Of a DNA stretch of 64,000 nt, positions 1 through 12,702 are shown in pieces. The notes below the pieces were generated by a model. The model ran no database searches, had not been told where the DNA came from, and saw only the letters and a list, made by a program, of their open reading frames with translations. Source of the DNA: Aristolochia californica (taxonomy: Eukaryota > Streptophyta > Magnoliopsida > Piperales > Aristolochiaceae). The DNA is taken from positions 28,550,908-28,614,907 of the forward strand of contig JARWKL010000002.1 in the NCBI GenBank assembly GCA_029961685.1, given 5' to 3'. The translations under genes were made by a program, and so were the position numbers. How positions within the stretch are numbered: the stretch's first letter is position 1; each line of letters opens with the position of its first letter.

Positions 1-1671
1 CTAGCTTTTATTATAGTTTTCAAATGTTTTTTCATACATGAAATCTAAAATTTTCAATTTGCTTACGAGCAAAGTGGGACAAGTTTGGATTTGAAAAAAA
101 AATTGAACATCCAAAATGCAAATGCACAAATGCTGGAAGAGATAATTCCAATAGGTATCTCTGATTTTGAAGGATAGGAAAAAAGTGGGTTGTTTGGCTC
201 AGTTAAATATCCAACCACATGTTAACTTGAGAATTTAATTTTTTCTACTCCTTGAAGTTTTTGGATCATTAGGTCTTTTGCATCTTCAATATGTTTCTGG
301 CATGTATACCCACCACATTTAAAACATGATAGGATCAATTAGACATCTCTTTCTTGTAAAATTACACCATGCTATTAGGGGTTGTACTAGTGGAATTGCC
401 CAAACATGGATAATAAAACTTTGGATTTCATTTTTAGTGCGTGAAATAATTTTCTTCACTTACATTTATTAGTTTTTAATTTTTTTTTTTGCATAATTGA
501 ACTCTAAAATTGTCTTTTTGTTTACGAGAAAAGTGGGAAAAGTTTGGATTTGAAAATAAAATTGGACATCCAAAATGGAAATGCACAAATGCTGGGAGAG
601 ATAATTCCAAAAAGTATCTCTAATTTTGAAGGATAGGCAAAAAGTGGGTTGTTTGGCTCTAGTAAATATCCAACCACACGTTAACTTGAGAATTTAATTT
701 TTTCTACTCCTTGAAGTTTTTGGACCATTAGGTCAGTTGCAGCTTCAACATGTTTCTGGCATGCATACCCACCACATTTAAAACATTTTAGGATCAATTA
801 GAAATCTCTTTCTTATAAAATTCCACCAAGCTATTAGTGGTTGTACTAGTGGAATTTCCCAAACATGGATAAGAAAATTTTGGAACTCATTTTTAGTTCG
901 TGAACTAATTTTCTTCACTTACTTTTGTTATAGATTTCAAATGTTATTTCATACATGAACTCTAAAATTTTTAATTTGCTTACGAGCAAAGTGGGACAAG
1001 TTTGGATTTGAAAAAAAAATTGAACATCCAAAATGGAAATGCACAAATGCTGGGAGAGATAATTCCAAAAAGTATCTCTGATTTTGAAGGATAGGCAAAA
1101 AGTGGCTTGTTTGGCTCTGGTAAATATCCAACCACACGTTAATGTGAGAATTTAATTTTTTCTACTCCTTGAAGTTTTTGGACCATTAGGTCATTTGTAG
1201 CTTCAACATGTTTCTGGCAGGCATACCCATCACATTTAAAATATTTTAGGATCAATTAGAAATCTCTTTCTTATAAAATTCCACCAAGCTATTAGTGGTT
1301 GTACTAGTGGAAATTTCCAATCATGGATAACAAAACATTGGAGTTCATTTTTAGTGCGTGAAATAATTTTCTTCATTTACATTTATTATAGTTTTCAAAT
1401 TTTTTTGCATACATGAACTCTTAAATTTTCATTTTGTTTACGAGTAAAGTGGGACAAGTTTGGATTTGAAAAAAAAAATTGAACTTCCAAAATTAAAATG
1501 CACAAATGCTGAGAGAGATAATTCCAAAAAGTATTTCTGATTTTGAAGAATAGGCAAAAAGTGGGTTGTTTGGCTTTGGTAAATATCCAACCACCCGTTA
1601 ACTTTAGAATTTAATTTTTTCTTCTCAGTGAAGTGTTTGGATCATTAGGTCATTTGCATCTTCAACATGTT
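1..1671 (-). repeat. Inverted block of short (about 458 bp) satellite monomers
   Basis: This stretch is the reverse complement of the repeat that fills the rest of the window. About 3.6 copies are present. The landmark agtggga falls at 73, 532, 990 and 1448, giving spacings of 459, 458 and 458 bp against about 678 bp elsewhere. Read on the minus strand, the copies run directly from ttttgcctat to ccttcaaaatcagaga. They therefore lack the roughly 208 bp that elsewhere carries aaagcggacctaac, gtgtaacggctataa, gagtcaacactcag, the C-rich tract and the aaaaccta anchor. They also lack about 11 bp between ccaaacttg and tccca, and they carry the subfamily change ctcccagca in place of ctctcagca. All four copies share these features, so the short form was amplified as its own unit. 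No coding capacity is visible. Confidence 0.93.
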
Positions 1672-1678
1672 AAAATAA
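1664..1678. other. Inversion junction between opposite-orientation satellite arrays
   Basis: Up to about 1671 the repeat reads in reverse (ggtcatttgcatcttcaac, then aacatgtt). From about 1678 it reads forward (atttacaagagccaaac, equivalent to atttaccagagccaaac in standard monomers). The palindrome aacatgtt at 1664-1671 sits exactly at the switch and belongs to the monomer in either orientation. About six bases (aaaata) between the two sides are not clearly assigned to either. No mobile element or target-site duplication is visible at the switch. Confidence 0.88.
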
Positions 1679-1842
1679 TTTACAAGAGCCAAACAACCCA
1701 CTTTTTGCCTATTTACAAAAAGCGGACCTAACAATCATAGATCATAGTAAATGTTTTGATGGATTAATGATATGTAACGGCTATAATTATTGTTAGAAAT
1801 GACTTGTGGTTCGGGAGTCAACACTCAGTTAAATATGCCTTG

Positions 1843-1865
1843 CCCCCCCCCCCCCCCCCCCCCCC
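1843..1865 (+). repeat. Poly-C tract (23 C)
   Basis: This is a pure run of 23 C at the fixed C-rich position of the monomer, after atatgcctt. It is the first such tract on the forward side of the inversion. Confidence 0.95.
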
Positions 1866-4800
1866 TTTTCTACTGATTGGAAAACCTATTATATAAAATA
1901 TTAAAATATTTTAAAATCCTTAGAAATCATAGATACTTTTTGGAATTATCTCCCTAACCATTTGTGTATTTCTATTTTGGATTTTCAATATTTTTTCAAA
2001 TCCAACCTGGAGTTTTCACTCTTCCATTTTTCTCGTAAACAAAAAGAGAAGGCAAATAGATCACAACAAAATGAAATTTTTTGAGTTTATATGTGCAAAA
2101 AATTTAAAACTATAATTAAATGTAAGTAAAGAAAACTATTTCACACACTAAAAATGAACACCAAAGTTTTGTTATCCATGTTTGGGAAATTCCACTATTA
2201 CAACCCCTAATAGCATGGTGGAATTTTATAAGAAAGATATTTCGAATTGATCCTAACATGTTTTAAATATAGATATGAATGCCTAAAACTTGTTGAAGAT
2301 GCAAAATAACCTAATGATCCAAAAATTTAGAACAGTAGAAAAAAATTAAATTCTCAAGTTAACGTGCGGCGGGATATTTACCAGAGCCAAAGAACTTTTG
2401 CCTATGTACAAAAAGCGGACCTAACAATTATAGATCATCATAAATGTCTTGATCAATTAATGATTTCTAATGGCTATAATTTTTGTTAGAAATGACTTAT
2501 GGTTTTGGAGTCAACACAAAGTTAAAGATGATTGCAAAACCTAATATATAAAAAGCTAAAAGAGTTTACAGTCCTTAAAAATCACAGATACTTGTTGGAA
2601 TTGTCTCTCTCAGCATTTTTACATTTCCATTTATGATGTTCAATTTTTTTTTTACTTCCATACTTGTGTTTTCACTCTCCCTTTTTTCTCTTAAAAAAAA
2701 AGAAAAGGCAAAAAGAACACAAAAAAATTAAAATTTTTGAGTTTTTGTATGCAAAAAATTGAAAACTATAATAAATATAAGTGAAGAAAATTATCTCATG
2801 CACTAAAAAAGTACACCAAAGTTTTGTTATCCATGTTCGGGAAATTCTACTAGTACAACCACTAATAGCTTGGTGGAATTTGATAAGAAAGATATTTCTA
2901 ATTGATCCTAACATGTTTTAAATATGGATATGCATGCCTGAAACATGTTGAAGATGCAAATGATCTAATGATCCAAAAATTTCAAATAGTAGAAAAAATT
3001 AAATTCTCAAGTTAACGTGCGGTGGGATCACTAGAGCCAAACAAACCACTTTTTGACTATTTACAAAAAGCGGACCTAACAATCATTGATCATCGTAAAT
3101 GTCTTGATCGATTAATGATATGTAATGACTATAATTTTTGTTAGAAATGACTTATGGTTTGGGAGTCTACACTCAGTTAAAAATACCTCGCCCCCCATTT
3201 TTTGATGATTACAAAACCTAATATATAAAAAATTAAAAGAGTTTACAATCCTAAAAAATCACATATACTTTTGGAATTATCTCTCTCAGAATTTGTGCAT
3301 TTCCATTTTGGATGTTTAATTTTTTTTCTGATCCAAAGAAGAGTTTTCACTCTCCCATTTTTCTCGTAAACAAAAAGATAAGGCAAATAAATCACAAAAA
3401 ATGAAAAGTTTAGAGTTTATGTATGCAAAAAATCGAAAACTATAATAAATGTAAGTGAAAAAAGTTATTTCATGCATTAAAAAAGAACACCAATGTTTTG
3501 TTATCCATGTTTGGGAAATTCCACTAGTACAACCCCTAATAGCTTGGAGGAATTTTATAATAAAGAGATTTCTAATTGATCCTAACATGTTTTAATTATG
3601 GATATGCATGCCTGAAGCATGTTGAAGATGCAAATGACCTAATAATCCAAAAATTTAGATGAGTAGAAAAAATAAATTCTCAAACTAACCAGCGGTAGGA
3701 TATTTACTAGAGTCAAACAACCCACTTTTTGCCTATTTAAAAAAGTAGACCTAACTATCATAGATAATCGTAAATGTTTGGTTAGATTAATGATGCGTAA
3801 CGCTGATACTTTTTATTAGAAAAGACTTATGGTATGGGAGTCAACACTCAGTTAAAAATGCCTCGTCCACCATTTTTCGATCATTGCAAAACCTAATATA
3901 TAAAAAACTAAAAGAGTTTATAATCCTTAAATCGCAGATACTTTTTGGAATTATCTCTCTTAGCATCTGTGCATTTCCATTTGGGATGTTGAATTTATTT
4001 TCAAATCCAAACTTGAGTTTTCACTCTCCCATTTTTCTCATAAATAAAAAGATAAGGCAAATAGATCACAAAAAAATGAAAATTTTAGAGTTTTTGTATG
4101 TAAAAAATTGAAAACTATAATAAATGTAAGTGAAGAAAATTATTTGACGCACTAAAAAAGAACACCAAAGTTTTGTTATCCATGTTTAGGAAATTCCACT
4201 AGTACAACCCCTAATAGCTTGGTGGAATTTTAAAAAAAATTTCTAATTGATCCTAACAATCTTTAAATATGGATATGCCTGCAACATGTTGAAGATGCCA
4301 ATCACCTAATGATCCAAAAATTTCAAGGAGTAGAAAAAATTAAATTCTCAAGTTAACGTGCGGTGAGATATTTATCAGAGCAAAACAACCGACATTTTTC
4401 CTATTTACAAAAAGCGGACTTAACAATCATAGATTATCGTAAATATTTTGGTCGATTAATGAAGTGAAACGGCCACAATTTTTTTTGGAAATTACTTATG
4501 GTTTGGGAGTAAACACTTAGTTTATTGCCGACCATTTTCAATAAGTGTAAAACCTAGTATATTAAAAACTAAAAGAGTATACAATCCTTAAATATCACAT
4601 ATACTTTTTGGAATTATCTCTCTCAGCATTTGTGCATTTCCATTTTGGATGTTCAATTTTTTTTCTAATCCAACTTGAGTTTTCACTCTCCCATTTTTCT
4701 CATAAACAAAAAGATAAGGCAAATATATCACAACAAAATGAAAATTATAGAGTTTATGTATGCAAAAAAAAAATTGAAAATTATAATAAATTTAAGTGAA

Positions 4801-6200
4801 GTAAATTATTTCACACACTAAAAATGTACAGAAAAGTTTTGTTATCAATTGTTGGGAAATTCCACCAGTACAACCCCTAATAGCTTAGTGGAATTTTAAA
4901 AGAAAGAGGTTTCTAATTGATCCTAACATGTTTTAAATATAGATATGCATGCCGAAAACATATTAAAGAAGCAAATGATCTAATGATCAAAAAATTTCAA
5001 GGTGCAGGAAAAATTAAATTCTCAAGTTAACGTGCGGTCGGACATTTACCTGAGCCAAACAACCCATTTTTTGCCTATTTACAAAATGCGGACCTAACAA
5101 TCATAGATCATTGTAAATGTTTTGATGAATTAATGATGTGTAACGGCTATAATTTTTGTTAGATATGACTTATGGTTTGGGAGTTAACACTCAGTTAAAA
5201 AAGCCTCCCCCCCCCTTCCCCCTTTTTTAGGATTGCAAAACCTAATATATAAAAAACTAAAAGAGTTTACAATCCTTAAAAAACATAGATAATTTTTGTA
5301 ATTATCACTCTTAGCATTTGTGTATTTCCATTTTGGATGTTCAATTTTTTTTCTAATCCAAACTTGAGTTTTCTCTCCCATTTTTCTTGTAAACAAAAAG
5401 ATAAGGCAAATAGATCACAACAAAATGAAAAATTTGGATTTTATGTATGCAAAAAATTGAAAACTATAATAAATGTAAGTGAAGAAAATTATTTCACGAA
5501 CTAAAAATGAACACCAAAGTTATGTTATCCATTTTTGGGAAATTCCACCAGTACAACCCCTAATAGATTGGTGGAATTTTATAAGAAAGAGATTTTTTAT
5601 TGATCCTAACATGTTTTAAATATGTATCAACATGCCTAAAACATGTTGAAGATGCAAATGACCTAATGATCCAAAAATTTCAAGGAGTAGAAAAAATTAA
5701 ATTATCAAGTTAACGTGTAGTGGGATATTGACCAGAGCCAAACAACCCACTAGGCAAAAAGCGGACCTAACAATCATAGATGATAAATGTCTGAATCGAA
5801 TAATGATGCGTAATGACTATAATTTTTGTTAGATATGACTTATGGTTTGGTAGTCAACACTCAGTTGAAAATGGCTCGCTCCCCTTTTTTCGATGATTGT
5901 AATGCCTAATATATGAAAAAATAAAAGAGTTTACGATCCTTAAAAATCAAAGATACTTTTTGGAATTATATCTCTCAGCATTTGTGCATTTCCATTTTGG
6001 ATGTTCAATTTTGTTTCAAATCCAAACATGAGTTTTAACTCTCCCTTTTTCTCGCAAACAAAAAGATAAGGCAAATAGATCACAACAAAATGAAAATTTT
6101 AGAGTTTATGTATGCAAAAAATTAAGAAACTAGAACAAATGTAAGTGAAGTAAATTATTTTACGCACTAAAAATGAACACAAAAGTTTTGTTATCCATCG

Positions 6201-6390
6201 TTGGGAAATTCCACCAGTACAACCCCGAATAGCTTGGTGGAATTTTATAAGAAAGAGATTTCTAATTGATCCTAACCTGTTTTAAATATAGATATGCATG
6301 CCTGAAACATGTTGAAGATGCAAATGACCTAATGATCCAAAAATTTTGAATAGGAAAAATTAAATTTTCAATTTAACGTTTGGGAAATTC
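6201..6390 (+). repeat. Fused partial monomer
   Basis: The element ttgggaaattccaccagtac occurs at 6201 and again at about 6380, only 179 bp later. After tcaatttaacg at about 6376 the sequence jumps back to tttgggaaattcc instead of continuing to tgcggtggg. This lengthens the interval between anchors 5898 and 6729 to 831 bp. It looks like a recombination between misaligned monomers. Confidence 0.82.
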
Positions 6391-8073
6391 CACCAGTACA
6401 ACCCCTAATAGCTTAGTGGAATTTAATAAGAAAGAGATTTTGAACTGATCCTAACATGTTTTAAATATGGATATGCATGCCTAAAACAGGTTGAAGATGC
6501 AAATGACCTAATGATCCAAACATTTCAAATAGTTGAAAAAACTAAATTCTCAAGTTAACATGCAGTGGGATATTTACCAGAGCCAAACAACCCATTTTTT
6601 GCCTATTTACAAAAAGCGGACCTAACAATCATAATGATGTGTAACGGCTACTATTTTTGTTAGAAATGACTTATGGTTTGGGAGTCAACACTCAGTTAAA
6701 AATGCCTCGCCCACCGTTTTCTGATGATTGCAAAACCTAATTTATAAAAAACTAAAAGAGTTTACAATCCATAAAAATCACAGATAGTTTTTTGAATTAT
6801 TTCTCTCAGCATTTGTTCATTTCAATTTTGGATGTTCAATTTTTTTTCAAATCCAAACTTGAGTTTTCTCTCTCCCATTTTTCTCTTAAACAAAAAGATA
6901 AGGCAAATAGATCACAACCAAATGAAAATTTTAGAGTTTATGTATGAAAAAAATTTTAAACTATAATAAATGTAAGGGGAGAAAATTATTTAACACACTA
7001 AAATTGAACACCAAAGTTTTGTCATCCATGTTTGGGAAGTTCCACTAGTACGACCCCAAATATCTTGGTGGAATTTTTTAAAAAAAGTGATTTTTAATTG
7101 ATCCAAACATGTTTTAAATATGGATATTCATTCCTAAAACATGTTGAAGATGTAAATGACCTAATGATCCCAAAAATTATAGTAGAAAAAATTAAATTCT
7201 CAGGTTAACGTGCGGTGGGATATTTACATGAGCCAAACAACCCACGTTTTGCCTATTTACAAAAAGCAGACCTAACAATCATAGATCATCGTAAATGTTT
7301 TGATCAGTTAATGATGTGTACCTACTATACTTTTTGTTTGAAATGACTTATGGTTTCGGAGTCAATACTCACTTAAAAAGCCTCGCCTCCCTTTCTCCGA
7401 TGATTGCAGAACCTAATATATAAAAAAACTAAAAGAGTTTAGAATCCTTAAAAATCACTGATACTTTTTGGAATTATCTCTATCAGCATTTGTGCATTTC
7501 TATTTTGGATGCTAAATTTTTTTTCAAATGCAAACTTGAGTTTTCACTCTCTCATTTTTCTCGTATGCAAAAAGAAAAGGCAAATAGATCCCAACGGAAT
7601 GAAAATTTTAAAGTTTATGTATGCAAAAAATTTAAAACTTTAATAAATGTAAGTGAAGAAAATTATTTCACGCACTAAAAATGAACACCAAAGTTTTGTT
7701 ATCCATTTTTCGGAAATTCCACTAGTACAACCCCAAATAGCCTGGTGGAGTTTTGTAAGAAAGAGATTTCTAATTATTCTTAAAATGTTATAAATATGGA
7801 TATGCATGCAAGAAACATGTTGAAGATACAAATGACCTTATGATCCAAAAATTTTAAGGGGTAGAAAAAATTAAATTTTCAAGTTAACGTGTGGTGGGAT
7901 ATTTACAAGACCCAAACAAGCCACTTTTTTCCTATTGACAAAAGTGGTCCTAAAAATCATAGATCATCATAAATGTTTTGAGCGATTAATGAAGTTTAAC
8001 GGCTATACTTTAGGTTAGAAATGACTTATGGCTTGCCAGTCAACACGCAATTAAAAATGCCTCAACACCATCC

Positions 8074-8090
8074 CCCTCCCCTTTGAAAAT
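8074..8090 (+). other. Deletion removing the monomer anchor
   Basis: Here cctcccctttg runs directly into aaaatcatagatac. The usual gattgcaaaaccta anchor and the following aaactaaaagagtttac, about 50 bp in all, are gone. A cctt is present at both expected ends of the missing piece (ccccttttccg and aatccttaaaa), so a microhomology-mediated deletion is likely. Confidence 0.78.
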
Positions 8091-10727
8091 CATAGATACA
8101 TTTTTTTAATTATATCTCTCAGCATTTGTGCATTTCCATTTTGGATGTTCAATTTTTTTTCAAATCCAAACATGAGTTTTTACTTTCCCATTTTTCTCGT
8201 AAAGAAAAAGATAAGACAAATTGATCACAAAAAATTGAAAATTTTAGAGTTTGTGTATGCTAAAAATTTAAAACTAAAATAAAAGTAAGTAAAGAAAATT
8301 ATTTCATGCACTAAAAATGAACACCAAAGTTTTGTTATCTATGTTTGGGAAATTCCACTAGTACAACCCCTAATAGCATGGTGAAAGTTTTTCAGAAAGA
8401 GATTTCTAATTGATCCTAACATGTTTTAAATATGGATATGCATTCCTGAAACAAGTTGAAGATGCATATGACCTAATGATCCAAAAATTTAGAGGAGTAG
8501 AAAAAATTAAATTCTCAAGTTAACATGCGGTGGGATATTTACCAGAGCCAAACAACCAACTTTTTGCCTATTTATGTAAAGGAGACCTAACAATCATAGA
8601 TCATTGTAAATGTTTTGATAGATTAATGTGTAACGGCTATACTTTTTGTTCGAAATGACTTATGGTTTGGGAGTTAACACTCAGTTAAAAATGCCTCGCC
8701 CATCATTTTCCGATCATTGCAAAACCTAATATTTAAAAAACTAAAAGAGTTTACAATCCTTAAAAATCACAAATACTTTATGGAATTATCTCTCTCAGCA
8801 TTTGTGCATTTCCATATTGCATGTTATTTTTTTTTTTTTCAAATCCAAACTTGAGTTTTCACTCTCCCATTTTTCTCGTAAACAAAAAGATAAGGCAAAT
8901 AATTCACAAAAAAATGAAAATTTTAGAGTTTATGTATGCAAAAAATTGAAAACTGTAGTGAATGTAAGTGAAGAAAATTATTTCACGCACTAAAAATGAA
9001 TACCAAAGTTTTGTTATCCATGTTTAGGAAACTCCACTAGTCAAACCCCTAATAGCTTGGTGGAATTTTACAAGAAAGAGATTTCTAATTGATCCTAACA
9101 ATCTTTAAATATGGATATGCCTGAAACATGTTGAAGATGCAAATGACCTAATAATCCAAATATTTCAAGGTGTAGAAAACATTAAATTCTCAAGTTAACG
9201 TGCGGTGGGATATTTATCAGAGCAAAACAACCCACTTTTTGCCTATTTACAAAAAGCGGACCTAACAATCATAGATCATCGTAAATATTTTGGTCGATTA
9301 ATGATCTGTAATGGCCACAATTTTTGTTAGTAATGACTTATGGTTTTGGAGTAAAACTCTGTTTATAATGCCTTGCCCACCGTTTTTCGATAATTGCAAA
9401 ACCTAATATATAAAAAACAAAAAGAGTATAAAATCCTTAAAAATCACATATACTTTTTGGAATTATCTCTCTCAGCATTTTTGCATTTCCATTTTTGATG
9501 TTCAATTTTTTTTCAAATCCAAACTTTAGATTTCTCTCTCAAATTTTTCTAATAAAAAAAATATAATGCAAATATAACACAACAAATGAAAATTTAAGAG
9601 TTTATGTATACAAAAATTTGAAAACTATAATAAATCTAAGTGAAGAAAATTATTTCACGCACTAAAAATGAACACCAAAGTTTTTTATCCATGTTTGGGA
9701 AATTCCAATAGTACAACCCCTAATAGCTTGGTGGAATTTGATATGAAAGTGATTTTTAATTGATCCTAACATGTTTTAAATGTGGATATACATGCCTGAA
9801 ACATGTGGAAGATGCAAATGACCTAATGATCAAAAAATTTCAAGGAGTAGAAACAAATTAAATTCTCAAGTTAACGTGTGGTGGATTATGTGCCAGAGGA
9901 AAACAACCCACTTTTTGCCTATTTACAAAAAGCAGACCTAACAATTATAGATCATCGTAAATGTCTTGATGGATTAACGTTGTATAACAGTTATAATTTT
10001 TATTAGAATTGAGTTATGGTTTGGGAGTCTATACTCAGTTAAAAATTCATTGCCCCTCCTTTTCCAATGATTGCAAAATCTAATAAATAAAAAACTAGAA
10101 GAGTTTCCAATCCTTAAAAATCACAGATACATTTTGGAATTATCTCTCTCAGCATTTGTACATTTCCATTTTGGATGTTCTATTTTTTTTCTAATCCAAA
10201 CTTGAGTTTTCACTCTCCCATTTTTTTTCGTAAACAAAAATATCAGGCAAATAGATCATAACAAAATGAAAATTTTAGAGTTTATGTATGAAAAAATTGA
10301 AAACTATAATAAATGTAAGTGAAGTAAATTATTTCACGCACTAAAAATGAACAGAAAAGTGTTGTTATCCATGGTTGGGAAATTCCACCTGTACAACCCC
10401 TATTAGCTTGGTGGAATTTTGTAAGAAAGAAATTTCTTATTGATCCTAACATGTTTTAAATATAGATATGCATGCCGGAAACTTTATGAAGATGCAAATC
10501 ACCTAATGATCGAAAACTTTCAAGGTGTAGGAAAAATAAAATTCTCAAGTTAACGTGCGGAGGGATATTTACCTGAGCCTAACAAACCACTTTTTGCCTA
10601 TTTACAAAAAGCGGACCTAACTATCATAGGTCATCAAAAATGTTTTCATCGATTAATGATGTGCAAGGGCTATTATTTTTGTTTGAAATGACTTACGGTT
10701 TGAGAGTCAACACTCAATTAAAAATGC

Positions 10728-10729
<2 letters not shown>

Positions 10730-10755
<26 letters not shown>
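10730..10755 (+). repeat. Poly-C tract (26 C)
   Basis: This is a pure run of 26 C after aaaatgcct, upstream of the anchor at 10,771. The matching tract in related monomers at 5207 and 15,147 is short, so the expansion is local. Confidence 0.95.
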
Positions 10756-10760
<5 letters not shown>

Positions 10761-12687
10761 CTTGATGATTGCAAAACCTAATATATAAAAAACTAAAAGA
10801 GTTTACAATCATTAAAAATCATAGATAGTTTTAGTAATTATCTCTCTCAGCATTTGGTATTTCCATTTTGGATTTCAATTTTTTTTCAAATCGAAAGTTG
10901 AGTTTTCACTCTACCATTTTTCTCGTAAAAAAAAAGATAAGGCAAATAGATGAGAACAAAATGAAAATTTTAGAGTTTAAGTATCCAAAAAATTGAAAAA
11001 TATAATAAATTTAAGTGAAGAAAATTATTTCACGAACAAAAAATGAACCCAAAATTTAGGTAATCCATGTTTGGGAAATTCCACCAGTACAACCGCTAAT
11101 AGATTGGTGAAATTTTATAAGAAAGAGATTTCTTATTGATCCTAACATGTTTTAAATATGGATAAACATGCCCGAAACATGTTGAAGATGCAAATGACCT
11201 AATGATCGAAAAATTTCAAGGAGTAGGAAAAATTAAATTCTGAAGTTAACCTGCGGTTGATATTTACCAGAGACAAACAACCTAGTTTTTGCCAATTTAA
11301 ACAAAGCGGACCGAACAATCATACATCATCGTAAATGTTTTGATCGATTAAAGATGTGTAACGGCTATAATTTTAGTTAGAAATGACTTATGGTTTGGGA
11401 GTTAACAATTATTTAAAAATGCATCGAGCCCCCTTTTCCGATGATTGCAAAACCTAATATATAAAAAACCAAAAGAGTTTACTGTCCTTAAAAATTACAG
11501 ATACCAGTTTGGAATTATCTCTCTCAGCATTTGTGCATTTCCATTTTGGATGTTCAATTTTTTTTCAAATCCAAACTTTAGTTTTCTCTCTCCTATTTTT
11601 CTCATAAACAAAATGAAGGCAAATAGATCACAAGAAAATGAAAATTTTAGAGTTTATGTATGAAAAAATTGAAAACTATAATAAATGTAAGTGAAGAAAA
11701 TTATTTATCGCACTAAAAATGAACACTAAAGTTTTGTTATCCACGTTTGGGAAATTCCACCAGTACAACCCCTAATAGCTTGTAGGAATTTAATAAGAAA
11801 GTGATTTCTAACTGATCCTAACATGTTTTTAATATTGATATGCATGCCTAAAACATGTTGAAGATGCAAATGACCTAATGATCCAAACATTTCAAGTAGT
11901 AGAAAAAAATTAAATTCTCAAGTTAACATGTGGTGGGATATTTACCAGAGCCAAACAACCCACTTTTTTCCTATTTAAAAAAAGTGGACCTAACAATCAA
12001 AGATTATCATAAATGTCTTGATCGATTAATGATGTATAACCGCTATAATTTTGGTTAGAAATGACTTATGGTTTGGGTGTGTACACTCAGTTAAAAATGC
12101 CTTGCCCTCCTTTTTCTGATGATTGCAAAACCTAATTTATAAAAAACTAAAAGAGTTTACAATCCATAAAAATCACAGATACTTTTTGGAATTATCTCTC
12201 TCTGAATTTGTGTATTTGTATTTTGGATGTTCATTTTTTTTTCAAATCCAAACGTGAGTTTTCACTCTCCCACTTTTCTCTTAAACAAAAAGATAATGTA
12301 AATAGAGCACAACAAAATAAAAATTTTAGAGTTTATGTATGAAAAAAATTGAAAACTATAATTAATGTAAGTAAAGAAAATTATTTCACGCACAAAAAAT
12401 GAACACCACAGTTTTGTCATCCATTTTTGGGAAATTCCACTAGTACAACCCCAAATATCTTGGTGGAATTTTATAAGAAAGAGATTTCTAATTGATCCTA
12501 ACATGTATTAAATATGGATATTCATGCCTGAAACATGTTGAAGATGCAAGTCACCTAATGATCCAATAATTTAGAGTAGTGGAAAAAATTAAATTCTCAG
12601 GTCAACATGCGGTGGGATATTTACCTAAGCCAAACAACCCACTTTTTGCCTATTTACAAAAAGCGGACCTAACAATCATAGATCATC

Positions 12688-12702
12688 GAAAATGTTATAA
12701 AT
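12688..12702 (+). other. Fusion junction producing a 1.5-monomer unit
   Basis: The sequence gatcatcgaaaatg passes directly into ttataaatgtaagtgaag, which belongs elsewhere in the monomer. Standard copies have aaatgttttgatcg on one side and ataataaatgtaag on the other, so aatgtt/ataa is shared near the join. The interval between anchors 12,125 and 13,136 is consequently 1011 bp, with one C-rich tract missing. Confidence 0.82.

Larger units (their letters stand above)
1679..8718 (+). repeat. Forward array block 1: first 11 monomers
   Basis: Anchors fall at about 1875, 2535, 3211, 3886, 4547, 5235, 5898, 6729, 7406, 8081 and 8718. The monomers at 1875, 2535, 3211 and 3886 carry the same private variants, in the same order, as those at 24,080, 24,761, 25,443 and 26,113. 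Examples are gattgga before the anchor, acttcc after the T-run, and the cctaacaatcttt tail that precedes the gtaaacact type. This block is therefore a third, more diverged relative of duplication copies A and B. Two irregularities are listed separately: a fused partial monomer near 6376 and a lost anchor near 8081. No gene is seen. Confidence 0.85.
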
